Source: Deltaproteobacteria bacterium (GTDB lineage: Bacteria > Myxococcota_A > UBA796 > UBA9615). From it: 64,000 nt of DNA. A program made the translations under genes and the position numbers. Below are positions 49,837-60,877 of this stretch, one piece after another. Location of the stretch: contig JAGSHC010000002.1 in NCBI GenBank assembly GCA_023954745.1, positions 1 to 64,000 on the forward strand, in the 5' to 3' direction. Each line of letters starts with the position of its first letter. Position 1 is the stretch's first letter. A model generated the notes under the pieces. That model was not told the origin of the DNA. It worked only from the letters and a program-made list of their open reading frames with translations, and searched no databases.

Positions 49837-51557
49837 TGGTTCGTACTCTCATCGTCAGCTTCGTCGTCGCCGTGTGCATCGGGCTCCCTGGCCTGGCGAG
49901 GGCCCAGAGCGTCACGCTCGTGTGTGACCGGCCCATCGTCGCGCTCAACGGGTCAGCCACGGTCGAGGTGGTGGTGCAGGGCGGCACGAACATCACGGGC
50001 AACCCGAGCTTTCCCCGCAGCAACGGATTCGCGCTGGCGTTCGCCGGGCAGTCCAGCTCCTTCCAGATGGCGCGGGGCAGCGTCTCCCAGTCGGTCACCT
50101 ACAGCTACCGCCTCACTGCCAAGACGGTGGGCGACTGGACCCTCGGGCCGGCCGAGGTGAGCATGGGGGGCAAGAAGCTGAAGAGCGCCCAGCTCGAGCT
50201 GAAGGTGGTGAAGGGCAACGCCAACGCCAACAGCGCCGCCGCCGCGCCCCCCGCCGGGGCCGAGCACTACGCCCGCGCCAGAGTCAGCAACCCAACCCCC
50301 TACGTGGGTGAGGCCTTCACGTGGTTCCTCGAGGTGGGTAGCTCGGGCAGAGTGCGCCAGCCGAGCTTGCCGGGGCTGCCCGACTTCGACGGCCTGAGCT
50401 CCGAGCCCGGCATCGAGCCACAGTGGACCAACACGCGGGTGATGCGGGATGGGCGGCGCCTCGAAGTGTTTACCGCGGGACTGCCCGTCTTCGCGGTGGA
50501 GTCGGGGACGACCACCATCGGGCGAGCGGCCGTGACCCTCCCGGAGGTGCTGCGCGGACAAGGGCTCTTCGCCCGGGTGCGCGACCTTCAGTTGGAAGCG
50601 AAGGCCGTGCCGGTCAGCGTCCGAGCGCTGCCGGCCCGCAAGCCCAAGGACTTCAGCGGCGCAGTGGGACGCTTTACCTTGCGGGCTACCCCCGACACGA
50701 CCGAGGTGAACGCAGGAGAGACCCTGACGTTGACGGTGCGGCTGAGCGGGACCGGGGCGCTCCGAGCACCCGAGCTCGTCACGAACCTGCCCGACACGTT
50801 GCGCGTGTACGACGAAGACCCGGACGTGCAGGTCTCGCTCGTCGATGGCGAGGTCCACAGTCGCGCGATCTTCCGCAAGGCCATCGTGCCCCTGGAGCCA
50901 GGCACGTTCACCGTGCCGCCCCTGCGATTCACCTACTTCGACCCCACGTCCGGGAGCTACCAGACCGCCGCCAGCACCCCCATCGTGGTGCAGGTGACGG
51001 GAGCCGCCGTCGCCGAGCCCACGGTGGCTCGCAGCGAGGGCATCGCAGCGGGCAAGGAGGGCGTGGAGATCCTGGCGTCGGACATCCTCCCCCTTCGCAC
51101 CGGAGACCGCCTGATGGGGCGTCAGGGGGTCGGCCTGGGCAGCCCAATCATTCTCGCCCTGCTGCTGCTTCCGTTGTTGGGATTCGGAGGCGCCGCGGCG
51201 CTGCGGGCCCGGGATCAGGCCGCGGGATCCGACCGGGGGCGACGCGCCGCGCTGGGCAAGGAGGCGAAGGCCGCCCTGAAGCGCGCCGGAGACGCAGCGA
51301 AGAGTGGGAGTCACGAGGAGGCCGAGAAGGCAGTCCGCGATTGGCTCACGACCCGCATGGAGCGGTCGGGCGCGAGCCTGTCCGCTGGGGAGGCCGCGGC
51401 CGCCCTCACCTCGGCTGGATGCCCCGCCGCGCTCGCCCAGGGACTGTCCGCGCTCCTGGAGCGGTCGGAGGGCGTGCGCTACGGCGGCGAGTCGCCGGGG
51501 ACCCTCGCCGACGACTACGCGACCTGGGTCGCTGCGGCCCAAGGAGGCTGGCGATGA
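49836..51557 (+). CDS. batD: BatD-like oxygen-tolerance protein
   Basis: A 573-residue protein. ATG 49836 overlaps the previous stop (TGATG); GTG 49833 is a possible alternative. The signal peptide is cleaved near ARAQS. Several tandem beta-sandwich modules follow (VALNGSATVEVVVQGGTNIT, NPTPYVGEAFTWFLEVGSSG, VNAGETLTLTVRLSGTGALR), typical of BatD. A membrane helix near 430-450 (IILALLLLPLLGFGGAAAL) leads to a cytoplasmic helical end. BatD is the large periplasmic partner of BatA/BatB. Confidence 0.88.
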   Translation: MVRTLIVSFVVAVCIGLPGLARAQSVTLVCDRPIVALNGSATVEVVVQGGTNITGNPSFPRSNGFALAFAGQSSSFQMARGSVSQSVTYSYRLTAKTVGDWTLGPAEVSMGGKKLKSAQLELKVVKGNANANSAAAAPPAGAEHYARARVSNPTPYVGEAFTWFLEVGSSGRVRQPSLPGLPDFDGLSSEPGIEPQWTNTRVMRDGRRLEVFTAGLPVFAVESGTTTIGRAAVTLPEVLRGQGLFARVRDLQLEAKAVPVSVRALPARKPKDFSGAVGRFTLRATPDTTEVNAGETLTLTVRLSGTGALRAPELVTNLPDTLRVYDEDPDVQVSLVDGEVHSRAIFRKAIVPLEPGTFTVPPLRFTYFDPTSGSYQTAASTPIVVQVTGAAVAEPTVARSEGIAAGKEGVEILASDILPLRTGDRLMGRQGVGLGSPIILALLLLPLLGFGGAAALRARDQAAGSDRGRRAALGKEAKAALKRAGDAAKSGSHEEAEKAVRDWLTTRMERSGASLSAGEAAAALTSAGCPAALAQGLSALLERSEGVRYGGESPGTLADDYATWVAAAQGGWR

Positions 51558-52327
51558 AGACTCCCCTGCTCCTCCTCCTGGTCACGGCGCTCCTCCTGCC
51601 GAGCCTCGGGTCGGCCACGCCCCAGTCCGACGGCTGCGTCACCCAATACAACGAGGGCGCCTACGCCGACGCTGCGGCGTGTTTCCAGGGACTCGAGGCC
51701 GAGGGCCACCTCACGGGAGACCTGCTCTACGACCAGGGCAACGCCTGGTACCGGGCGGGCGAGCTCGGGCAGTCCATCCTCGCGTGGCGCCGGGCGATGC
51801 TCCTCATGCCCCGGGACGGCGATCTCATCGCGAACCTCGACGCGGCACAGGAACGCACCCGCGACGAGATTCCGACTCCACGTGCCCGGGGCTTCGTTCT
51901 CGGTGCCCTGCTGCTTCCGGTGGACCGGATGTCTGCGAGCGAGCTGTTGCTCCTCGGCGCACTCGGCTGGGCCCTGCTCTTTGGCGTGGGGGCGGTGCGC
52001 CTGCGGCGCGAGTTCCCGGGGGCGGCCGGACTGATGGCTCTGGGCGCGCTGTGCGCGGTCCTTGGTCTCGGAGGCTGGCTCTTCACCACTTGGGAAGAAG
52101 CCAACCACCCCGTGGCCGTCGTCCTCCTCGATGAAGTGACCGTGCGGTCGGGACGGGATCTGGGCAGCCGAGACCTCCTCGTCCTGCACGAGGGTGCGCA
52201 GGTCATCGTGGCCGAGGCCGACGCCGAGTGGGTGCAGGTCGGAATCGTCGACGGGCCGCGAGGGTGGGTCCCAGCAGAGTCGGTCGGCGTCGTTGAGTTA
52301 TCCTCCGCCGACCGTGAGACCCGGTAG
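51554..52327 (+). CDS. BatE-like TPR-SH3 membrane protein
   Basis: A 257-residue protein starting at ATG 51554 (ATGA overlap). It has a signal peptide, TPR-like repeats (YNEGAYADAAACFQGLEAEG, DQGNAWYRAGELGQSILAW), two membrane helices (ELLLLGALGWALLFGVGAV, GLMALGALCAVLGLGGWLF) and a C-terminal bacterial SH3-like domain (VTVRSGRDLGSRDLLVLHEG). This is the BatE architecture and closes the operon that began at dnaJ. Its target is unknown. Confidence 0.82.
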   Translation: MKTPLLLLLVTALLLPSLGSATPQSDGCVTQYNEGAYADAAACFQGLEAEGHLTGDLLYDQGNAWYRAGELGQSILAWRRAMLLMPRDGDLIANLDAAQERTRDEIPTPRARGFVLGALLLPVDRMSASELLLLGALGWALLFGVGAVRLRREFPGAAGLMALGALCAVLGLGGWLFTTWEEANHPVAVVLLDEVTVRSGRDLGSRDLLVLHEGAQVIVAEADAEWVQVGIVDGPRGWVPAESVGVVELSSADRETR

Positions 52328-52384
52328 GCCCGGTCCTACTTCGCGGACTGAACCGGACGCATGACGTCCAGCCCGAGGACACCG

Positions 52385-53107
52385 ATGAAGCGTTGGCTCT
52401 CCCCCCTGATTCTCCTGCTCTGCATGGCTGTCGCCACCCCCGCCCTGGCGGGCCAGGTGAACATGAAGAAGCTCAAGAAGTGGCCCGACTCCGACAAGGT
52501 GTTGGCGCGCTCCTTCGACGTCTGGATGACGGACGACGAGGTGAAGGTCTTCGAGAAGCTCACCTCGACTGAGGAGCGCCAGCAGTTCCTCGAGCAGGCG
52601 GGCTACTGGCAGATGTGGAAGGGCATCGAGGACGAGATGATGCCGCTCGTCGTCAAGGGGGACGTCGTCAAGGGGATGAACCAGGACGAGGTCTACATGT
52701 GCTGGGACAAGCCCGTGAAGATCCGGAAGGACTTCAAGAAGGACGCCTACGTCGACATCCTCTACTACACCTTCGAGATCGACCGAAAGGGCAACGAGTT
52801 CCTCCTCGTCGAGGGCTCTCCCACCGCCTACAAGAACGACGAGGTCACCTACTACGTCTACATGGACAACGGCACCGTCTTCGCGGTGGTCGAGGCTGGT
52901 CAGGAGGAGGGCGTCCTCGACGACTTGCTCGAGGAGAAGAAGAAGGCCGCCGAGGAGAAGGACGCCGCGCGCCCCGTGGTCTCCGAGGACGACGCTCCCT
53001 CCTGGGACGACGCCGGGGAAGCCAAGGAAGGCGACGCCAAGGAAGGCGACGCCAAGGAAGGCGACGCCAAGGAAGGCGACGCCAAGGCGAAGGAAGCCTC
53101 TGACTAG
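52385..53107 (+). CDS. Secreted protein with KEGDA repeat tail
   Basis: A 240-residue protein. ATG 52385 is preferred over ATG 52361 because it has GAGG upstream and starts a clean signal peptide (cleavage near ALAG). The mature part (about 25-190) is soluble alpha/beta with WYQM-like and Lys-rich segments (MNQDEVYMCWDKPVKIRKD, AYVDILYYTFEIDRKGNEF), of the outer-membrane-associated SmpA-like style where a protein domain reads GMxxxEVxxxWGxP; this is only a resemblance. The C-terminus has four tandem KEGDA repeats followed by KAKEASD. No function is known. Confidence 0.7.
   Translation: MKRWLSPLILLLCMAVATPALAGQVNMKKLKKWPDSDKVLARSFDVWMTDDEVKVFEKLTSTEERQQFLEQAGYWQMWKGIEDEMMPLVVKGDVVKGMNQDEVYMCWDKPVKIRKDFKKDAYVDILYYTFEIDRKGNEFLLVEGSPTAYKNDEVTYYVYMDNGTVFAVVEAGQEEGVLDDLLEEKKKAAEEKDAARPVVSEDDAPSWDDAGEAKEGDAKEGDAKEGDAKEGDAKAKEASD
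53021..53080 (+). repeat. Four tandem 15-bp repeats
   Basis: Four identical copies of gccaaggaaggcgac at 53021-53035, 53036-53050, 53051-53065 and 53066-53080, then a partial copy. They encode the AKEGD unit of the preceding protein tail. Being perfect and in frame, copy number can change without breaking the gene. Confidence 0.95.
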
Positions 53108-53178
53108 ATCAGGAGGCGGGTTCCCACCCGTGAGTCGCGCCGCCCCGCGCCCCCCGGACTGCTAGGCTCGCCCAGTCG

Positions 53179-55257
<2,079 letters not shown>

Positions 55258-55296
55258 TCAAGGGCGCTGCTCGCCAGGGTCTCTGGTGGGACCCAC

Positions 55297-57300
55297 TCAC
55301 GCGCCGGCGACGACCACCAGGACCAGCTCCCAGGACGCGAGCACCGAGCCCCCATCGCTCACGATCTGCATGGGGAACACGAACACCTGGTCCTGCGGAA
55401 TCAGCGACACCCCTGGGAACAGAGTCAAATCGAAGGTCACTGTGGTGCCCACCGTGACGTTCGGGGCCACCGCAGGCTGGATGTCCACGACGAAGTCCAG
55501 CGGGTCGTCATCCACTTCGAGGGTCAGATCGAACTGCCCCGAGTCGGTCAGGGCCTCGATGCCGTCGATGACGAAGGTGGTGACCTGACTGTCGAGCCCC
55601 ACGAACACCATGGGCTCGACGGTGCCGTTGCCGTCGAGGTCCGCCAGTGAGCCGGTCTGATTCGCGAGGCCGTTCATCTGAGCCTGGGGCGTGGGGTCGG
55701 TGCCGATGCCGATGAACTTCGCGCCCAGGCTGTCCGCGGCGGTGACCACTGAGCTGAGCCCCGCGGCCGGAGAGCCCCCGGTCGGGTAGGAGAAGGTGGC
55801 GGGCTGATCCGCGTCACGCATCAGGTTGTCGGTCGTGTACACGAGAATGGGCACCGACCCGGCCCGGAACCCGGCGCCACCGATGGTGCCCGTTCCGGGG
55901 GTCCCCGGCGCGTTGGAGCCGGTGGCCGAGCCGCCGAAAGCGTCGCTGGCGCTGGCGATGAACGGGGGCACGTCGCTGTTGTCGGCGGTGCCGAAGGTCT
56001 GGTCGAGGACGTTGTCCCCATCCATGTCGTACCCGACTCCCGTCAGAGACTGGTAGAGCGCTTCCAGGCTCGACTCCGGGAAGTCGCCCCCGTCGTGGTA
56101 GATGGGCGTCAGCCCGTCCAGAGCCTGCTGTACGAGCGCCGTGCTGGTGGTGATCTGCTGGTTCAGGGTGAAGGGCTTGTCGTTGAACCACCAGAACCCG
56201 AACGGGTCCAGCGCGTAGTCCTGGAACTCCGCGACGCCAAACGCCAGGTCCGGGATGGTGATGTCCGAGACCACGTCGCTGAAGTTGTCCGCCATGCCCT
56301 CGAGTTCGTCCGTCATCGAGCACGTCGAGTCCAACACGAACAACACGTCCGCCTGGATGATCTCGGGCGTGAAGGGCACCTGCAGCGTGGTGTTCGCGCG
56401 GGGAGTGAGCTCGGCGTAGTACCCGGTGATGACGGAGGCAGCGTTGGTGGGGTTGGTGCCCGCGGCGATCTCGGCGAGGTCCGTGAAACCGTCGCCGTCG
56501 GTGTCCCGGTTGAAGGGGTCGGTGCCGTGGCTGGGCTCGATGTTGTCGTTGATCCCGTCGTTGTCCGAGTCGGCGTCCTCGAAGTCGTAGAAGCCGTCGT
56601 TGTCGGAGTCCAGCGGGTTGGAGGGATCCGGGCCGATCTCGTCGGGGTCCAGGATTCCGTCGCCGTCCGCGTCGTCGTCGAGGTACGAGGGGACGCCGTC
56701 CCCGTCGGGGTCATCGTAGCCCTCGAGCTCGTCGGAGACTCCATCGCCGTCGCTGTCGAGGTCTTCGTGGTCGGGAAGCCCGTCCCCGTCGCTGTCCGGA
56801 GGGTCTCCGTCGGTGCCCGCCTCGATGGAGTCCGGGATGCCGTCGCCGTCGTTGTCCGTGTCCGCGGCGTCGTGCACGCCGTCGCCGTCGAGGTCTCCCG
56901 CCCCCTCGGTGCTGTCCGGAATGCCGTTGCCGTCGCTGTCCGCGTCGAGGAAGTCCGGGATGTCGTCGCTGTCGCTGTCGATGGGCGAGGTGTTGGGGTC
57001 GCTGTCCCCCGCCTCGAGGCTGTCCGGCAGGCCGTCATCGTCGCTGTCGAGGTCGTCCGCGTTCGCGGCGCCGTCCCCATCGGCGTCGTCCTCGCCCTCG
57101 TGGATGTCGAGGATCGTGTCGCCGTCACGGTCCCCGGGGGCGGACGCGTCGTCGTCATCCCCGGAGGCGTCGTCGTCGTCGCTCCCGACGAGGTCGTCAT
57201 CGTCGCCCGAGGGGTTCCAGCCGTCGCCGCCCCACGGGTTCTGACAGCCGGTCAGGGCGAGGAGCAAGACGAAGGGCAGACACCGGAGGGCGAAAAGCAT
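55297..57300 (-). CDS. Lipoprotein with TSP3 repeats and a VWA domain
   Basis: A 667-residue surface lipoprotein: lipobox LTGC (Cys19), then an Asp-rich spacer of GDDDD-type repeats (about 30-55). About ten calcium-binding thrombospondin type 3 repeats (DxDGDGxxDxxD) span about 60-285, and a VWA domain from about 310 (ADVLFVLDSTCSMTDELEG, with a DSTCS form of the metal site) continues through VFVGLDSQVTTF. Such proteins are plentiful in myxobacterial relatives and are thought to be calcium-stabilised surface or adhesion proteins. The TAGCCT-N6-ATG upstream suggests a leaderless start. Confidence 0.88.
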   Translation of the reverse strand: MLFALRCLPFVLLLALTGCQNPWGGDGWNPSGDDDDLVGSDDDDASGDDDDASAPGDRDGDTILDIHEGEDDADGDGAANADDLDSDDDGLPDSLEAGDSDPNTSPIDSDSDDIPDFLDADSDGNGIPDSTEGAGDLDGDGVHDAADTDNDGDGIPDSIEAGTDGDPPDSDGDGLPDHEDLDSDGDGVSDELEGYDDPDGDGVPSYLDDDADGDGILDPDEIGPDPSNPLDSDNDGFYDFEDADSDNDGINDNIEPSHGTDPFNRDTDGDGFTDLAEIAAGTNPTNAASVITGYYAELTPRANTTLQVPFTPEIIQADVLFVLDSTCSMTDELEGMADNFSDVVSDITIPDLAFGVAEFQDYALDPFGFWWFNDKPFTLNQQITTSTALVQQALDGLTPIYHDGGDFPESSLEALYQSLTGVGYDMDGDNVLDQTFGTADNSDVPPFIASASDAFGGSATGSNAPGTPGTGTIGGAGFRAGSVPILVYTTDNLMRDADQPATFSYPTGGSPAAGLSSVVTAADSLGAKFIGIGTDPTPQAQMNGLANQTGSLADLDGNGTVEPMVFVGLDSQVTTFVIDGIEALTDSGQFDLTLEVDDDPLDFVVDIQPAVAPNVTVGTTVTFDLTLFPGVSLIPQDQVFVFPMQIVSDGGSVLASWELVLVVVAGA

Positions 57301-57306
57301 GAATCG

Positions 57307-57312
57307 AGGCTA
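57307..57312 (-). promoter_or_regulatory. Putative -10 element (TAGCCT) of a leaderless transcript
   Basis: On the minus strand TAGCCT is followed by exactly 6 bases and the ATG of the TSP3/VWA lipoprotein. There is no Shine-Dalgarno sequence in the gap of only 32 bases to the next gene. Confidence 0.4.
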
Positions 57313-57332
57313 GAAGCGGGCCTCGACAACCG

Positions 57333-58949
57333 TCAAGGCTCAGTGAATGGGCTCAGTTCGGGAACAGTGGAAGCGCCCGGCGCAGAGGCGAATGGCTCCA
57401 GAGCGAGACGAAATTGTTCCATCGATGAGTACCGACGATCCGGGTCCTTGGAGAGCGCTCGGATGAGGATTCCATCCAGTCCCTTGGGCACCTTGCCCGG
57501 CTCGAGAGCAAGGGAGGGCGGCTCCGGCGGCTCCTCCATGGTCTTCCAGAGCAACTCCTCCATCGTGGACGCCAGGAACACCGGCCGCCCGGTCAGCAGG
57601 TGATACGCCGAAGCTGCCAGCGAGTACTGGTCTGCGCGGTGGTCGGCGCCCCCTCCTTCCAGAACCTCGGGCGCCACATAGAGGGGCGTCCCCATCACCG
57701 TGCCCACCGCGGTGAGGTTGGCGTCGGAGTTGCTCATCCTGGCGGCGGTCTTGCCGAGGCGGCGGCCACGGTCTCCGCGCTGGGTGTTGCCGTCGGTGAC
57801 CTTACGGGCGATGCCGAAGTCGAGGACCTTCACGACCTCGCGGCCGTCGGCGGTGCTCGCCAAGAACAGGTTGTCCGGCTTGATGTCGCGGTGGATGAGG
57901 TCCCGGGTGTGGGCTTCGGCGAGCGACTCGCAGGCGTAGCAGACCCACCGGCACACCCGAGAGAACTCCTGGGGCCCCATCTTGTCGAGTTGTTCCTGAA
58001 GTGAGAGGCCCTCGAGGTACTCCATCACGTAGAAGAGCTGACCCTGCTGGGTGACGCCGAAGTCGAAGACCTGCACGGTGTAGGGGGACCGAAGGAGCGA
58101 GGTCTCTCGCGCTTCGCGCTCGAAGCGTCGGCGCAACGCGCCGGAGGTGTCCCGGTCGGGATTGACGATCTTGATGACGCAGGGACGCCCCAGGTCCCGG
58201 TGCCAGGCCAGGTAGACGACCCCCATGGCACCGCGACCCAGCTCCTTCTTGATCTTGTAGCGGCCCAGCGACCGCGCCGAGATCAAGCGCTGGTGCATGG
58301 CGTGGATCATGTCCGACGCCACGAGCCCCACGCCGGCGATGGCGAACAGCGGAAACAGGTTGGCTGCGAGGTACCCCATGGTGTCGGCGTTGCCGAACCA
58401 GGCGCGGTAGTCCCCTCCCGCGGGTCCGAACAGGAAACAGGTGATCGGATAGGAGAGGACCAGGAAGGACACCACGGGGATGTGCTTCATGGCGGGGCCC
58501 GGGACCAGGATGGTGCGGGCCATGACGAGCAAGGTCGTGCCCGCGACGTACGGGCTCGCAGTGCCGCCCGTGGCCGCGGTCATGTATCCCAGAGCGAGAC
58601 CCGGGGGCGCGAAGATGAGCCAGTCCATGGCCGCCACCGGCAAGCGGCGAGCGGCTCGCAGGAACACCCACAAGGCCACGAACCACAGCGTGATGCCGAA
58701 GCGGAGCACCAGGAACCCGGCGAGGGGGAGCTCGGGACGCCAGCTCTGCGCCGCAAGGAAGTCCACGACTCCGAACAGGGGCGACAGGATTGCGCCGAAC
58801 ATGGCAGCGGTGAGGAGGCGGGTGCGGAACAGCTCGTCGGTCTCGCGACGGTGCCGAGCTCCGAGGTTCTCTCGGATCTGAGTCTGACCCGCAGCACCGG
58901 CGCTCGAGGAAGCGCGCCTCGCGAGGTTCGGCGCTTTGCCCCGAGCCAT
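57333..58949 (-). CDS. Serine/threonine kinase with N-terminal membrane domain
   Basis: A 538-residue protein starting at ATG 58949, one base after the preceding kinase stop; the frame to 59612 is a shadow. About six membrane segments occupy residues 45-215 (LLTAAMFGAILSPLFGVVDF, FLVLRFGITLWFVALWVFL). The Ser/Thr kinase domain is at the C-terminus: GRGAMGVVYLAW (238-249), VIK with Lys260, HRDIKPDN (353-360), DFG (377-379) and GTPLYVAPE. All catalytic residues are present. Bacterial kinases more often have the kinase first and membrane parts after, so the order is reversed here. It is coupled with the PEGA kinase upstream. Confidence 0.9.
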   Translation of the reverse strand: MARGKAPNLARRASSSAGAAGQTQIRENLGARHRRETDELFRTRLLTAAMFGAILSPLFGVVDFLAAQSWRPELPLAGFLVLRFGITLWFVALWVFLRAARRLPVAAMDWLIFAPPGLALGYMTAATGGTASPYVAGTTLLVMARTILVPGPAMKHIPVVSFLVLSYPITCFLFGPAGGDYRAWFGNADTMGYLAANLFPLFAIAGVGLVASDMIHAMHQRLISARSLGRYKIKKELGRGAMGVVYLAWHRDLGRPCVIKIVNPDRDTSGALRRRFEREARETSLLRSPYTVQVFDFGVTQQGQLFYVMEYLEGLSLQEQLDKMGPQEFSRVCRWVCYACESLAEAHTRDLIHRDIKPDNLFLASTADGREVVKVLDFGIARKVTDGNTQRGDRGRRLGKTAARMSNSDANLTAVGTVMGTPLYVAPEVLEGGGADHRADQYSLAASAYHLLTGRPVFLASTMEELLWKTMEEPPEPPSLALEPGKVPKGLDGILIRALSKDPDRRYSSMEQFRLALEPFASAPGASTVPELSPFTEP

Positions 58950-58950
58950 C

Positions 58951-60795
58951 TCAGGGGTCCCCGAAGCGCACGATCTTCTTGACCGTCTCTCCGTCGCGGA
59001 CCTTGAAGCTGACGCTCTTCTTCTCTGCGGGTACGCAGCTTCCGCAATGGAACTCGAGCTTGTGCGACCCGGCGGAGACCTCCAGGCCGATCTTCGGGGT
59101 CTGGCCGATGTACGCCCCGTCGAGATACAGGTTGGACCAGGGCTTGCTGTTGGCGTCGAGCTTCCCGCTGCCCGTCGCTGCCACCGGTGCCGGGGTCGGC
59201 TCCGGGGTCGGATCTGGCTTTGGCGCAGGTGTGGGGTCCGGCCTGGGCGCGGGCGTGGGGTCTGGCTTCGGCGCGGGCGTGGGGTCTGGCTTCGGCGCAG
59301 GCGCAGGCGTGGAGTCCGGGATCGGGGCCGGGGTCGGATCGGGGAGCGGAGGCGTGGGGTCGGTCTCCACGACCCCATCCCCGGCGAGATCAGCTCGGAG
59401 AACGGGCGAGTCCCCGGGATCGACCGTGGGACTGGTGACCTCCGGGCCGGGGGCGTCGTCGCTCGGGATGAGCAGGAACGCCACCAAGGCGAGCAGGAGG
59501 GCCGCGGTGACCAGGAGGATCGGCAGCGGCGACTTCTTCCGCTTGATCGTCTTCTGAATCCTGGTGGCGTCGATGGGGGCCGGGCGGGCGGCCCCCTCTC
59601 CCTCCGTCGCAAAGAAGTCCGCGGTCATGGGCCCAATGGGCGGCGGTGGACTGGAGCCCGCCACGGCGAGGGTCTCCGCGTAGGCCCCAGCGGACCCGGC
59701 CGAGGCGACGGGAGCCGGGGATCCCGGGGTAGAGCCGCCGAGGTACTGGACGTCCCCCGTGTCCAGGGTCTCGATGCCCCCGGTCTCGCCCTGGGACGAC
59801 CCCGCGCCGAGCACCACGAGGGGCGCCGGCGGGCCATCCGGGCCCCAGGTGTCGTTGGCGGTGGGCGCCGGGAGAATCGACTCCCCTTCCTCTTCGAGCC
59901 ACTCACTGAGGGTCGGTCCGGGCGGGAGCCCGCGCTTCACCTCCCGCAGAGCCTTCTCGATCGCTCCTGCAGACTCGAAGCGCCCCTCGCGGTCCTGAGA
60001 CATGCACTTCTCCACCAAGGGGGCGAGAGGCGGGAGGCGCTTGGCGACCTCCGCCACGGCGGACTCGGAGTTGGCGTTGAGCACCGCGTGCATGATGGCG
60101 AGGAGGTTGTCGCCCTTGAACGGCACATCGAGCGTGACCAGCTCGACCATGATGCTGCCGAGCGAGAAGAGGTCGGAGCGGGCGTCGAGCTTCTCGCCGG
60201 TCACCTGCTCGGGCGACATGTAGACCGGAGTGCCCTTGGTCACGTCCGCCGCCGTGGTCTTGTAGAGGTTGCTGTCCGCCTTCGCGATGCCGAAGTCCAG
60301 GACCTTGACGTCCCCGCCCCGGCTGACGATGACGTTGCCCGGCTTCAGATCACGGTGCACCAGATTCATGGGCTGGCCGTCGCGGCTCGACAGTGTGTGG
60401 GCGAAGTGCAGCCCCCTGCAGATGCCCGCGAGGATCTCGACGATGACCGAGGGTGGAAGCTCGATCCGTTGGCGGCGCGCCCTCTCGAGGAGCGCGTCCA
60501 GGGTCCACCCATCCACGAACTCCATGGCCATGAAGTAATGGTTCTGGACCGAGTTGAACTCGTAGATCTCGACGATGTTCTTGTGGCGGAGCTGGCCACC
60601 GAGGCGGGCCTCGTTGATGAGGCTGCGCACCATCCGCTCGTCCTCCGTGAGGCGAGGATCGAGCCGCTTGAGCGCCACGTCCTTCTCGAAGCCCATGGGA
60701 CCCGAGAGCACCGCGCGATACACCTTGGCCATGCCGCCCTCACCGAGGAGGCACATGAGGCGATAGCGACCGAAGGGGATCCCTTCAGAAATCAA
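58951..60795 (-). CDS. Serine/threonine kinase with proline-rich linker and PEGA domain
   Basis: A 614-residue transmembrane kinase. The likely start is TTG 60795 (MISEGIPFGRYRLMCLLGEG). An intact N-terminal kinase domain shows GEGGMAKVYRA, VALKRLDP, HRDLKPGN, LDFGIAKAD and GTPVYMSPE. A low-complexity cytoplasmic linker leads to one membrane helix (PILLVTAALLLALVAFLLI, near 440-460). The periplasmic part is a Pro/Ala/Lys-rich PTPAPKPD repeat followed by a PEGA-type domain (LYLDGAYIGQTPKIGLEVSA) with two close Cys (CGSC). PEGA domains are surface-layer-like and may sense envelope ligands. It is coupled with the downstream membrane kinase. Confidence 0.92.
   Translation of the reverse strand: MISEGIPFGRYRLMCLLGEGGMAKVYRAVLSGPMGFEKDVALKRLDPRLTEDERMVRSLINEARLGGQLRHKNIVEIYEFNSVQNHYFMAMEFVDGWTLDALLERARRQRIELPPSVIVEILAGICRGLHFAHTLSSRDGQPMNLVHRDLKPGNVIVSRGGDVKVLDFGIAKADSNLYKTTAADVTKGTPVYMSPEQVTGEKLDARSDLFSLGSIMVELVTLDVPFKGDNLLAIMHAVLNANSESAVAEVAKRLPPLAPLVEKCMSQDREGRFESAGAIEKALREVKRGLPPGPTLSEWLEEEGESILPAPTANDTWGPDGPPAPLVVLGAGSSQGETGGIETLDTGDVQYLGGSTPGSPAPVASAGSAGAYAETLAVAGSSPPPPIGPMTADFFATEGEGAARPAPIDATRIQKTIKRKKSPLPILLVTAALLLALVAFLLIPSDDAPGPEVTSPTVDPGDSPVLRADLAGDGVVETDPTPPLPDPTPAPIPDSTPAPAPKPDPTPAPKPDPTPAPRPDPTPAPKPDPTPEPTPAPVAATGSGKLDANSKPWSNLYLDGAYIGQTPKIGLEVSAGSHKLEFHCGSCVPAEKKSVSFKVRDGETVKKIVRFGDP
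59222..59293 (-). repeat. 24-bp coding repeats for the PTPAPKPD linker
   Basis: Three adjacent 24-bp units (59222-59245, 59246-59269, 59270-59293), the last two identical, flanked by degraded copies. They encode the extracytoplasmic proline-rich spacer of the PEGA kinase, which probably spans the cell wall. Confidence 0.85.
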
Positions 60796-60877
60796 ACTGG
60801 TAGCGCTCCCCTCGGTCCATCAGCAACGTCGCATTCTACGTGCGCAACCCGCCGGCGGCCACCGGGCCCGACAGCGT

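Noticed and set aside
59150-59350. Regular repeats that might be a CRISPR array
   Set aside because: Units are contiguous 24-bp coding repeats without unique spacers and encode PTPAPKPD in frame.
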